The position numbers were made by a program, and so were the translations under genes. A DNA stretch of 64,000 nucleotides. It comes from Gadus chalcogrammus (taxonomy: Eukaryota; Chordata; Actinopteri; Gadiformes; Gadidae). Positions 47,450 to 62,365 of the stretch are shown here, one piece after another. Under the pieces are notes generated by a model, which saw only the letters and a list, made by a program, of their open reading frames with translations, made no database searches and was not told where the DNA came from. The stretch lies in NCBI RefSeq assembly GCF_026213295.1, contig NC_079432.1, positions 15,186,761 through 15,250,760 on the forward strand. Direction: 5' to 3'. The first letter of the stretch is position 1. Each line of letters opens with the position of its first letter.

Positions 47450-47930
47450 CTTCCTTTGTCCCACAGAGCAACAGGTCATGGGCCCATCTTGCCTATGTAT
47501 CTCACACCACCAAATCTTCAGCCTAGAGTGGGTGTAGGCGGAGCTTTTAAATATTAACAGGTAATGATTGGAGGTCACTGCCCTTTTCATGTGCTTTGAT
47601 ATACTGTGTTTTGTGATGAATTAAAGGGAAGAATAATGGGAGAGCAAACAGGAGTAACACGCAGAAGGGGAGAATTGAAGTTATCACAGACTGTGGTGGT
47701 TGTTTTGTGTATCCTGCGTGATCCCGGGAATAAAGTGTTTGAAGGTGAAATTGAAGGTGAAGTATTGTCTCCACTGTCTATATGAGACAACAGACTAGAA
47801 AATGCACCTTGTTTTGATCCAACTTCTATATTTGGCGAGCTAGCCAGGAGTGAAGAAGCAGACTGCATCCAATCATACTTCTTCATTGGGCAAACAAGCA
47901 AGGAGTGTTGAGGACAACATCAAAATCATA
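47450..47930. repeat. Dispersed repeat family 2, copy 2
   Basis: Aligns with 26990-27480 through the shared words listed there. The right part carries an internal tandem motif, CATACTTCTTC(A/G)T followed by GGC(A/G)A and (G/A)CCAGGAGTG-like words, about 50 bp apart. Confidence 0.75.
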
Positions 47931-48017
47931 CTTCTTCGTATGGCGAGAAAGCCAGGAGTTAACTTACTTCCCTAACTCCTTCATTCTCCTTTTCGTTGGG
48001 TTGAAAGGGTGTTGTAT
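47931..48017. other. Unannotated sequence
   Basis: A short stretch between two repeat remnants. Confidence 0.45.
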
Positions 48018-48090
48018 AATGTGGCCTGTGAAGCCCTTTGAGACTGGAACTGCGATTAATGGCTATACAAGTAAAGTTACAAATAAAATG
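48018..48090 (+). mobile_element. 3' tail of an L2-like LINE or tail-sharing SINE
   Basis: GTGAAGCCCTTTGAGACTGG, TGCGATTAATGGCTATACAA and GTAAAGTTACAAATAAAATG match the fish tail pattern (AAGCCCTTTGAGAC, GGGCTATACAAATAAA). No reverse-transcriptase frame lies upstream. Confidence 0.65.
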
Positions 48091-48625
48091 GCAACACAAA
48101 TAAAGCTGACTTTACCCTCCTACGGAAGTACGATCATGACATTTGTGAAGTAATATCAGCCATTATTGTGTCAAAAATTGAAATAGTGAACGCTATATGT
48201 TCCATGATACAGTTGATTGATAATACTGTATTTGTGTTATCAAAACAAGGGATCCCTTCTGCTCAACTACGGCTGTAATAGAAACAGTTGAGGTGAGGGA
48301 TAACAAAGACATTTTTCATTCAAACCTCACCTTTTGAAAGGATCTCCTCAGGGTTGGTGGCATAATTCCTCCAACGTAGAGTAGTTATCTCGTGTAAGTG
48401 AGTGTTTCAGAGGGGCTAGTTCCCCGTGCAGGGGTGCCTACCCACACACACACCACCACTGTTTGCTAACATTTGTTCAGGCCATATCTTGAGGGAATCT
48501 GATTGAGGCAAGCGATGACAAACTGCTGTGTACTTCCTGTAAACAAGTGGCTGGGAGGCCAGGTACGACACGCTGTCAACCTTTACCCCCAGGGACACGA
48601 TGTGTCAGAACAAATACCCTCAACG
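48091..48625. other. Unannotated sequence
   Basis: Single-copy sequence. A segment at 48255-48330 shares a few words (TCAAC, CGGCTG, GTTGAG, GACATTT) in the same order with 63100-63165, possibly two remnants of one old repeat. Confidence 0.4.
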
Positions 48626-49098
48626 TTTGGTTCTTAACACTTTAAATAGACATGTTTGGCTCTTAATAAATAGATGACATGTTTGGCTCGTAACACTGTA
48701 AATAGTAGAGATGTTTGGTTCGTAACAACAAACACATTCCATGTTTGGTTCAGAAAACTATAAATAGACGACGCCATGTTTGGCTCTTAACACTATTAAT
48801 AGTCTATGTTTTGCTCTTGACACGATAAGCACAGTCCATGTTTGGTTCCTAACATTATAAACACGCCAGGTTTGGATCAGAACACTATAATTAGTGGCCA
48901 TGTTTGTTTCAGAACACTATAAATAGACGCAATGTTTCTTTGAGAACACTATAAATAGACTGTGTTTAGTAGTCAATGTTTGGTTCTTCACACTATAAAT
49001 AGACTCCGTGTTTGGTACTCCATGTTTGGGTCTTAACACTATAAATACGCTCTTCGGTTGAGAACACATTACAGTGTTTGCTTCAGAAAACTATAAAA
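48626..49098. repeat. Degenerate array of TATA-like units, period about 35-50 bp
   Basis: About twelve units of the form TGTTTGGTTC, then (T/A)(T/G)AACACTATAAATAG. The central ACTATAAATAG word recurs at intervals of about 35-55 bp with substitutions. The right end of the array (from 48988) is repeated after the second gap, at 53840. Confidence 0.85.
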
Positions 49099-49644
49099 GC
49101 ACTATTTTTGGGACTATCCCAGCACTTCTACCCAGCAATACCAACTACTACTACTATTACTACTAAAACTGGTTATACTATTAAATTTGTCTTTCAACGA
49201 TCAATATCCATGGGGCAGAACACTATCGTAAAATATATTTTTCACATATCCCATTTGCAATGAATGATACATTTCCAAACAAACAGAATCTCCTTTTGTA
49301 TATTAGAGATTAAGGAAAACCAATCACTCTCTTCTCTTGAGAGCATTAGCAGCCATGCAGGGATCTACTAGTGACATGAGGATGAGACACAATTCCAGGT
49401 ACGGATGCTAAGTATTATGGGACAGCGTCCGGTGTGATCCGGACGCTGAAAAATACACAAATGTAAAATCTCTACCTTTGTCTCTAAGAGTCCCCGGTTA
49501 AGCTGTAAAACAGACACGCGCAGGGGGCTTTGAAGAAGGATCTGACAAAGCAAACAGAACTCCCTCCAGCATTCTCCCTCCTGAGGGGGAGAACCCGGGG
49601 AGCCGAGGGAGAGGGGGAGGTAGAGAGAGAGATAGACCGCTTCC

Positions 49645-49765
49645 AGCTGAAAGGTTCCGGGTTTGATCCCCCAAGTCTTCCACGGAACTAGCTACAGGGA
49701 TCCTTGGGCTAAACACCTCACTCCTACTCGCTCAGTACCTAAACAGAACACAACAGTGGTTCTCC
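49645..49765 (+). mobile_element. tRNA-derived SINE fragment (copy A)
   Basis: A box-B-like CGGGTTTGATCCCC is followed by AAGTCTTCCACGG, CTAGCTACAGGGATCC and TTGGGCTAAACACCTCACTC. This fits the 3' half of a SINE whose head was truncated by the GA-rich sequence upstream. It is repeated at 54496-54616. Confidence 0.5.
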
Positions 49766-49891
49766 CAAGTGACCCGACAGACAAGCGGTTTATAAAGAGA
49801 TCACAGCGAGACACATTTCAAATAGCTTAGGTGTGAACTGACTCGTCTCTCCTGAAAACTGTCCTCAGGGATGGCAGACAGGGCGTCTGTC

Positions 49892-49933
49892 AGAGAGAGA
49901 GAGAGGGGCGGGGGGGGGAGAGGGATAGAGAGG

Positions 49934-50026
<93 letters not shown>

Positions 50027-50050
50027 GGAGAGAGAGAGAGAGAGAGAGGG
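49892..50050. repeat. (GA)n microsatellite (copy A)
   Basis: GA tract with G-run and AAAG interruptions. The copy B equivalent is slightly different in length. Confidence 0.96.
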
Positions 50051-50279
50051 AGCTGAGGACCCCCCCCCCAGCTGGGCCTCTAATGAGGTGAACTTACGGT
50101 GAATCACCTGCCCATCGTCACCTGATCCTCCGCTAGGGCTCCCCAGACACACAGACTTATCAGGGCCCACCCCGTACCCCCCCCCCCCCAGCGAACATAT
50201 GGCACCGTGAATCAGAGTTCACCTGGCGGCTGTTGGGTTTCTGGTACAGCGACATGTGACCTGATGGAGACATTGTGGT

Positions 50280-50460
<181 letters not shown>

Positions 50461-50639
50461 CCTATCGCCCCCTCTCTCTCCCCCTATCTGAGCAGACACA
50501 CTGACTTTGCACCCTGTAGAAAGTTTCTGGAGCAGAGTGTCGTGTTGCTGAGTCAGTTCCTACCTAGGGCTTTTTGAAATGTGTCTTTGTCTGCCTGGTG
50601 GTTTGGGAGATGAGTTCTGGGTTTCGTTTCATTACTGAC

Positions 50640-50765
50640 AGATTGAAGGGTTAGGCGATGAGCTCATGGCCGCTCATCGTTGAGCTAGGTCATAGTTACG
50701 TGGAAAAATCGGATCAAACCAAGAACCTGTCAGCCAGAAGCCGAAGATAGAACAAGCCTAGAACA
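50640..50765. repeat. Decayed fragment of dispersed repeat family 1 (copy A)
   Basis: GGGTTAGGCGATGAGCTCAT and AATCGGATCAAACCAAGAAC plus CTGTCAGCCAGAAG keep the order of family 1. It is repeated at about 55465-55590. Confidence 0.45.
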
Positions 50766-50796
50766 TCGTGCAATATTGCTAGGGAATCACACACGC

Positions 50797-50812
50797 GCGC
50801 ACGCACACACAG

Positions 50813-50869
<57 letters not shown>

Positions 50870-50881
50870 ACACACACACCC
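50797..50881. repeat. (CA)n microsatellite (copy A)
   Basis: CA tract; about 45 bp shorter than the copy B equivalent. Confidence 0.96.
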
Positions 50882-52084
50882 ACGTCAGATCAAGGTCTTG
50901 CTCGAGGCCCGTGTCCAGGTATTCAACCCGACGACCCTCTGATTAGCACCTAGCTTCTTCAGAAGTTTCCGTCCTCCTTCTCTTCTATTGGGGTCACGTC
51001 TGTGGGAAGTAGCAGATAGATCCATCTCAGCTAAATGACTTTATTCCAAAGGTGCACTCCGTAATTAATGACACACGGCCGGGTTTCTCCCCCAGATGAC
51101 CTCCGCTAAGACCGGGATCAACGCAAGTGTTCAATGTATATCTTATGAGCAACAGAGGGCATCTGACAGGCCAAGTGATCAAAGGCAAAGCTGTTTGCGT
51201 ACGCACAGTGTGGACAAGGTTTGTCTGTGCACGTGTGAGTGTATGTCTGTGCGTGTGCTTGTGCTTGTGTGTGTGCGTGCAGGTAGCCCTAAGGTTAAAA
51301 CCTCTCAAGGTGCTCATAAATCTTCAATACGTAGGCGATATCAGATGGTAAATACAGTCACAACATCTTATACGATCAGGGGAAATGTTGGCATCATAAA
51401 AAGACCAGGAAGGAGCGAGGACTGGATGGACGTTCATAAATCTGAACGAAATGATATCGGTCTTATATTTTTTGCAGTGAAACTGCACTGATTTCTATGC
51501 ACGTTTTTTATCCTCTCCACCTAGCTTTACTGACAAACATGTCTCCATAAAAACAGTGCATTGATCGCTCCTCCTCTAGTTTGACCCTTGGCCATGCCCT
51601 CCTCCACTCCTTTGTATTCCCTGGATGTGTTTTGAAGGCTGTATCTCGTGTGAGTCTTGTTCCTGTTCCCATGGTCAAACTCTTATGCATCATCTACACA
51701 CACTACTTATCTAGAGAGGCAGACTATTCCATCATAGTCAGACTTTTCCAACATAAACCTGTGAAACCGGGGATTGAGAACCCCCCACTCTCAGCCCGGC
51801 TGTGGTAGACCAGTGTGCAGCAAAGTAAGAACACCAGTGGGTATGTTTCCGCCCGGTCGGAATATTAATATTAGCCCTTTGCGTTAGTGTGCGTGTGAGC
51901 GTGCGCGGCAGATGAATGGCGTGTCTGGGACTGGGCGGGCCAAGGAGCCCTTCTCTAATAGATCATGGCTGCAGGAAGGGACGGTCTAGGGGGGGGTGAG
52001 GACAGATCGGCTCTGATCTGCTGCGGAGCGGACCAGTCAGCCAACACGCCTCGACGAGCAGGGGTTATGACACGACAACACAGA

Positions 52085-52325
52085 CACACAAACGCAGCCT
52101 GCAACAACACACGTCCAACACACAAACACACCCCGACAGGCGGGGTTTAGGAAACAACCGCACACGACCAACACACAAACACACGGCCAACACACAAATA
52201 CACCCCGACAGGCAGGGTTAAGGAAACAATAGAACAACACCAACATGCACTGGACCAATATACAAACGACCAACACACAAACACACCCTGACAGGCAGGG
52301 TTTAGGACACAATAACACAACATCA
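52085..52325. repeat. Degenerate tandem repeat with CCCCGACAGGCGGGG units (copy A)
   Basis: Three units centre on ACACCCCGACAGGCGGGGTT or close variants with 65-80-bp spacing, linked by CCAACACACAAACACA words. Each core is itself a short inverted repeat (CCCCG/CGGGG). It is repeated at about 56942-57182. Confidence 0.8.
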
Positions 52326-52453
52326 ACACAAAGGCATACCCGGCTGCCCCCCATCACTGGGACCCACAGAAACGCACAGCAATAAATCAAGAACCAGAGC
52401 AGTGTCAAGACAGACACACACACACAAACACACAATGCCCTGTCAAGAGACAA

Positions 52454-52569
<116 letters not shown>

Positions 52570-52589
52570 CACAACACAACACACACATT

Positions 52590-53372
52590 TAGCACGTCCC
52601 CGCTGGTCCAGTCCAGACAGACGGGATGGGGTTAGAGAGAGACAGAGACAGACAGAGACAGATACATTGTTATTAATGCACCAATACACCTCAGCAAATA
52701 CCTTGTTTGTGAAAGCTTACGGGATACTTCTGGGTCTGTGGACACACGCATGGACATTCACAACAAGTGATCTCATTATTTCTGCTCAGTCCGTGGAAGC
52801 TAAAAAATAACACGTCTTGTATATTTATCATGGGTCTAATGTAGTAACATTAGACTCATTCCACGACATATTATAGAGTTTTAGATAGAAAGAAGATGTG
52901 ATTGTTAATGAGAGCAGATGATTAGATGTTCTGTGAGACGTGAGCTGGAGGACAGCCTCAGTATGAGCCTAGACTCCAAGCCCAACTCTGAGTTACGGAG
53001 GCTAAATACTAAAGCACTGGGACCTTTAGTACCTCTCCCTCAAAGCCTTCTGAGCCTCATGGACTCCCTCTACGACCAATCAACCGTTTCTAAAGGCTCA
53101 CCAGACATCCCAGACCTCCCCCACCCAGACCACCACCTCTCCATCCAAAGCACCACCATCTTCCACCTCAACCCCCACCTTTTGAACCAAACTACCACCA
53201 TCGCTCCCCTTCGACCACCACCTCTCCACCAGGACCATTATTACACCCAGCACTCAATAGGTCCTTACGCTAGTATCAGTGACAGGATGGAGAAAGAGAG
53301 AGACAAACACACGTGCACATATAACACACAGAGCACATCCTCACTGCTCCAGTCCAGACGGACACGGGGAGG

Positions 53373-53422
<50 letters not shown>

Positions 53423-53585
53423 GACAGAGAGAGACAGAGAGCGAGCGACAGAGTGCAACATAGCCGGAAAGAGGATCAGAGAGACATCAGAGACAGCTAC
53501 ATCATTATTAATTGCACCAATACTCTCAGCAAATTCTTGTTTGTGGAAGCTCACTTGGCAATGCAACTCTTTCTGACTCCAAGTT
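52590..53585. repeat. Internal direct repeat flanking the 33-bp-type segment (copy A)
   Basis: A module made of CTGGTCCAGTCCAGACAGAC, a GA/GACA run, ATTATTAATGCACCAATA and TTGTTTGTG(A/G)AAGCT occurs at 52596-52715 and, modified, at 53345-53560. The same module recurs in copy B and, inverted, at 59257-59340. Confidence 0.8.
53369..53445. repeat. (GA)n-(GACA)n microsatellite (copy A)
   Basis: GA tract passing into GAGAGACA units. The 181-codon ORF 52918-53463 ends in it and is discussed among the findings. Confidence 0.95.
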
Positions 53586-53739
53586 AGACAACCGCAGGTA
53601 GGGAGAGGGATCTCAGGGAGAGAGGAGATGGAGGGACGAGGAGAGGCAAATATAAGGGAGGAGAGAGAACCAGAGAGAGGAGGAAGATCTCCGTTCCTCT
53701 GACAATTTGATGGTGGCGGATTGTTCCCCCCCCCCCCCC

Positions 53740-53839
53740 NNNNNNNNNNNNNNNNNNNNNNNNNNNNNNNNNNNNNNNNNNNNNNNNNNNNNNNNNNNNN
53801 NNNNNNNNNNNNNNNNNNNNNNNNNNNNNNNNNNNNNNN
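53740..53839. other. Assembly gap, 100 N
   Basis: Exactly 100 N, a placeholder of unknown true size. It separates the two near-identical blocks and begins at a poly-C run of 14 bases. Confidence 0.99.
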
Positions 53840-58596
<4,757 letters not shown>

Positions 58597-59256
58597 GTCT
58601 TCAACATGACTGGAAATCGTCCGGTAACTTTCTTGGGGGGCCTGTATAGCTTTCCTCTCCTGGAGTACTGGCAGGCCATCACCATGACGATGAACCTGGA
58701 TGGTTTGAAATCCATCAGGTGTTTATCGATTTTGCAAATCACCTAACCTTAATTGAGGTGCAGAGTGGGAGCAGTCGATATGCTGACACACTACGGATGC
58801 CGACAGCCGGGATGAGCGGTTCAGGAAATAAATAACGGAATAATCTTTGAAACGGAAATGGATTTGATGCACTCTCCCCCCCATACACAGAAAAGGCTCT
58901 GTGTTCAGGGGTGGGCACATGGTGTACACTACGCAGTATGTGTGTATGTGGGCTCAGGAAAGCGCATTGATATCCAGGATCATAGTCTACCGTTGGGGAA
59001 TACACCCAGGCCAGGCCAGACGGTCTGGATGAGATCCTCCCTGATCTCTCTCTCCGTCCCCCCCTCTTCCCGCCTCCCTACCTCCATCTCTATTTCTGAC
59101 TCTCTCCCCGATCTTTCCCTCTCCCTACTTCTGCCTTTCAGTCCTTGATCTCTATTTCTGGCTCTCCCTCTCTGCCTCTATTTAGGGCTGTCTCTCCCTC
59201 TATTTCTATTTCTGTCTCCATCCCTCCTTCTGCTCTCTCTATCCCATAATCAGAGA
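58597..59256. other. Unannotated sequence
   Basis: Single-copy sequence with a pyrimidine-rich part at 59040-59240. No gene is recognised. Confidence 0.5.
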
Positions 59257-59340
59257 GTTCCGTTGCCAAGTAAGCATACAAACACAAACAATATGCTGGG
59301 GCGTATAGGTGCAGAAATAATGTATCTCCCTCTCTCTCTC
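59257..59340 (-). repeat. Inverted copy of the local module
   Basis: CCGTTGCCAAGTAAGCATAC and TAGGTGCAGAAATAATGTAT are diverged reverse complements of the module GTGGAAGCTCACTTGGCAATG / TACATCATTATTAATGCACC found near 53500-53560 and 58345-58425. A TC tract follows here where a GA tract precedes the direct copies. Confidence 0.7.
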
Positions 59341-59400
59341 ACTCATTCCCTCCCTCTCTCTCTACCTCTCTCTCTTCCTCGCTCTCCCTCTGTCCCCATT

Positions 59401-59485
<85 letters not shown>

Positions 59486-59493
59486 CCTTTGTG

Positions 59494-59552
<59 letters not shown>

Positions 59553-59560
59553 CCTTTGTG

Positions 59561-59637
<77 letters not shown>
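59330..59637. repeat. TC-rich repeat with CCCTTTGTGTATC interruptions
   Basis: A long TC tract interrupted twice by the same TCCTCCCTTTGTGTATC word (near 59481 and 59548), so part of the tract was duplicated with its interruption. Confidence 0.96.
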
Positions 59638-59638
<1 letters not shown>

Positions 59639-59803
59639 ACTTGCTTTCATTCTCCCCCACTCTCTCTCCCTCTCATCTCTCCCCTACCCCCCCCCCTTCC
59701 ACTCCATAGGGTAGGGGGGGGCCACACACACAGAGGGTCAATCCACAGAAGTCCACCTTCGCTAACAGCCGTCTCCTCTGCCGCTGCTCATTAAAAGGAA
59801 GAC
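59638..59803. other. Unannotated sequence
   Basis: Contains a C-run and G-run pair (CCCCCCCCC at about 59687, GGGGGGG at 59714) able to pair as a short hairpin. No gene is recognised. Confidence 0.5.
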
Positions 59804-59887
59804 AGCCTGGATCATACATACCTCCCCCTCTCCCCCAGCGGACCCCTGGATCATACATACCTCCTCCTCTCTCCCAGCGGACCCCCG
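59804..59887. repeat. Two-copy tandem repeat, about 41 bp
   Basis: CCTGGATCATACATACCTCC plus CCCAGCGGACCC occurs twice in succession with small changes. Confidence 0.9.
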
Positions 59888-59980
59888 GTGTGCACAGGCA
59901 AATCTCAGGTTTTAGTTTCCATCAGTGTTTCAAACCGCTTTTCCATCTAAAATCCATCTGACGACCTTTCTTTATATATA

Positions 59981-60033
59981 AACACACACACACGTGCACG
60001 CACGCACACACACATACACACACACACACACAC
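59981..60033. repeat. Interrupted (CA)n microsatellite
   Basis: CA runs with CGTGCACGCACG in the middle. Confidence 0.92.
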
Positions 60034-60449
60034 GAGGAGTAAGCACAAACTATGATAAAGAGGGGTGACGTTTTCTTGCATTACTTGGCACTTTATTAAG
60101 TGAAGAAAACTTCACTATTAAATCTGTTTAAAGGTGGATTTGAGGCAGCTGTCAAAAGAGGTAAAAGCAGAAAACGACAAGACGCATGGCAAGAACATAA
60201 ATAGGACCTGGGACTGGAAGAGTAGCAGCGAGTGGGAGATGAGACTGAGAGCCTCTTCGTTTTTGTGACAGAAACATGTAGCGCCCAAAGTGGAGGAATC
60301 TCGGCTGACATAGGTCGTGTAGTTAGTTCATGTTGACCCTGCAGGCTACAGAGCCTTAACGATGCTCTCTTGGGAGGTTTCTGCACACAAAACCCTGAAC
60401 TCTGGCCCAGCTAAGGGTCAGTTCTGCCCAGGCAAGACCGTGATAATAA
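60034..60449. other. Unannotated sequence
   Basis: The 96-codon minus-strand ORF at 60096-60386 is not recognised. Confidence 0.5.
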
Positions 60450-62365
60450 ACATTATTAAGGTCCTAGTTTGTAAACACATTTTACATGCTAGGTAATTTA
60501 TTCTGGGTCTGTTTACACACGCATGGACATTAACAACAAGCAATCTCATTATTTCTGCTCAAATCGTTCAAGCTAAAAAGAACACAGACTAACTGTAGGC
60601 ATATTTATCATAGGTCTAACGTAGCCGGCTGCAGCATCTAATAAGACGTACTCCAGTGGTTTGTGTTGGAAGATGTGATCGTTAATGAGAGCAGATGATT
60701 GGATGTTCTGTAAGACGTGAGCTAGAGCGCAGCATCAGTAGTATGAGCGTGGACTTCACCTTCTCTCAGTATTTCCTGGAAGCAATCACCAAATCTGTAT
60801 GAAACCATCAAATACTAAAGCATTGGACCTTTAGTAGTAGTTCCTCAAAGCCGGCTGAGCCTCATGGACTCCCTCTACGACCAATCAACCGTTTCTAAAG
60901 GCTCAGCAGACGTCCCAGACCTCCCCCAGATGTCTCCTCCCTCTCCAGAAACAACAGCCGAGGCCACCCCTCTCTCCACTCAGACCACCGCCACCCCGAC
61001 CACCACCCTCTCCACCTCAACCTCCACCCCGACCACCACCCTCTCCACCTCAACCTCCACCCCGACCACCACCCTCTCCCCCTCAACCTCCACCCCGACC
61101 ACCCCCCTCTCCACCTCAACCTCCACCCCGACCACCACCCGACCACCACCCTCTCCCCCTCAACCTCCACCCCGACCACCCCCCTCTCCACCTCAACCTC
61201 CACCCCGACCACCACCCTCTCCCCCTCAACCTCCACCCCGACCACCACCCTCTCCCCCTCAATCTCCACCCCGACCACCACCCTCTCCCCCTCAACCTCC
61301 ACCCCGACCACCACCCTCTCCACCTCAACCTCCACCCCGACCACCACCCTCTCCACCTCAACCTCCACCCCGACCACCACCCTCTCCCCCTCAACCTCCA
61401 CCCCGACCACCACCCTCTCCACCTCAACCTCCACCCCGACCACCACCCTCTCCACCTCAACCTCCACCCCGACCACCACCCTCTCCACCTCAACCTCCAC
61501 CCCGACCACCACCCTCTCCCCCTCAACCTCCACCCCGACCACCCCCCTCTCCACCTCAACCTCCACCCCGACCACCACCCCGACCACCACCCTCTCCCCC
61601 TCAACCTCCACCCCGACCACCCCCCTCTCCACCTCAACCTCCACCCCGACCACCACCCTCTCCCCCTCAACCTCCACCCGACCACCACCCTCTCCCCCTC
61701 AATCTCCACCCCGACCACCACCCTCTCCCCCTCAACCTCCACCCCGACCACCACCCTCTCCACCTCAACCTCCACCCCGACCACCACCCTCTCCACCTCA
61801 ACCTCCACCCCGACCACCACCCTCTCCCCCTCAACCTCCACCCCGACCACCACCCTCTCCACCTCAACCTCCACCCGACCACCACCCTCTCCACCTCAAC
61901 CTCCACCCCGACCACCACCCTCTCCACCTCAACCTCCACCCCGACCACCACCCTCTCCACCCCGACCACCACCCTCTCCACCCCGACCACCACCCTCTCC
62001 ACCTCAACCTCCACCCCGACCACCACCCACTCCACCCCGACCACCACCCTCTCCACCTCAACCTCCACCCCGACCACCACTCTCTCCACCTCAACCTCCA
62101 CCCCGACCACCACCCTCTCCACCTCAACCTCCACCCCGACCCCCACCTCTGCACCCAAACCAGCCGCACTCCACTTCGACAACCCCCTCTCCATGCAGAC
62201 CACCTCTCCAACCCAACCTCCACCCACTCTACCACCCCCCCCCCCTCCCCAGCAAGTCCACCCTTCCCCCCCTACACCGAGACCACTATATAACACAAAC
62301 AGCCAGATAGGTCTTCTATCAGGGCAAGGATGGAAAAAGAGTGAGAGAGTGTATAGAATGTCCGA
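60450..62365. repeat. Third, diverged relative of the end of the 4.75-kb block
   Basis: 60490-60930 aligns by eye with 52726-53120 and 57560-57955. Shared words include ACACACGCATGGACATT, AATCTCATTATTTCTGCTCA or close forms, AATGAGAGCAGATGATT, ATGTTCTGT, AAATACTAAAGCA, GGACCTTTAGTA and the fully kept CCTCATGGACTCCCTCTACG and ACCAATCAACCGTTTCTAAA. Homology resumes after the minisatellite (ATAGGTC..., AGGATGGA(A/G)AAAGAG at 62307-62345, against 53250-53300). It is much more diverged than copies A and B are from each other, so it is an older duplication. Confidence 0.85.
60985..62145. repeat. 33-bp minisatellite, about 35 units
   Basis: The unit is CCTCAACCTCCACCCCGACC plus ACCACCCTCTCCA or ACCACCCTCTCCC. 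The C/A variant in CTCCC/CTCCA and several short or long units give a variable map. Copies A and B have only a short, irregular counterpart (CCACCACCTCTCCA, CCACCTCAACC), so the expansion is specific to this copy. The array is open in all frames used: the 519-codon plus-strand ORF (60864-62423) passes from Thr/Ser to Pro/Arg to His/Leu and back to Thr/Ser repeats as indels shift its frame, and long Val-Glu or Trp-Arg ORFs occur on the minus strand. I do not call a gene. Confidence 0.95.

Noticed and set aside
52918..53463. 181-codon ORF in copy A (204 codons in copy B) as a gene
   Set aside because: It ends in the GA microsatellite (Arg-Glu tail), shows no recognised domain, and the third copy has a frameshift upstream of the shared methionine.
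60895..62296. Minus-strand Val-Glu and Trp-Arg ORFs over the 33-bp array
   Set aside because: A stop-free unit whose period is divisible by three leaves these frames open, so they carry no evidence of coding.
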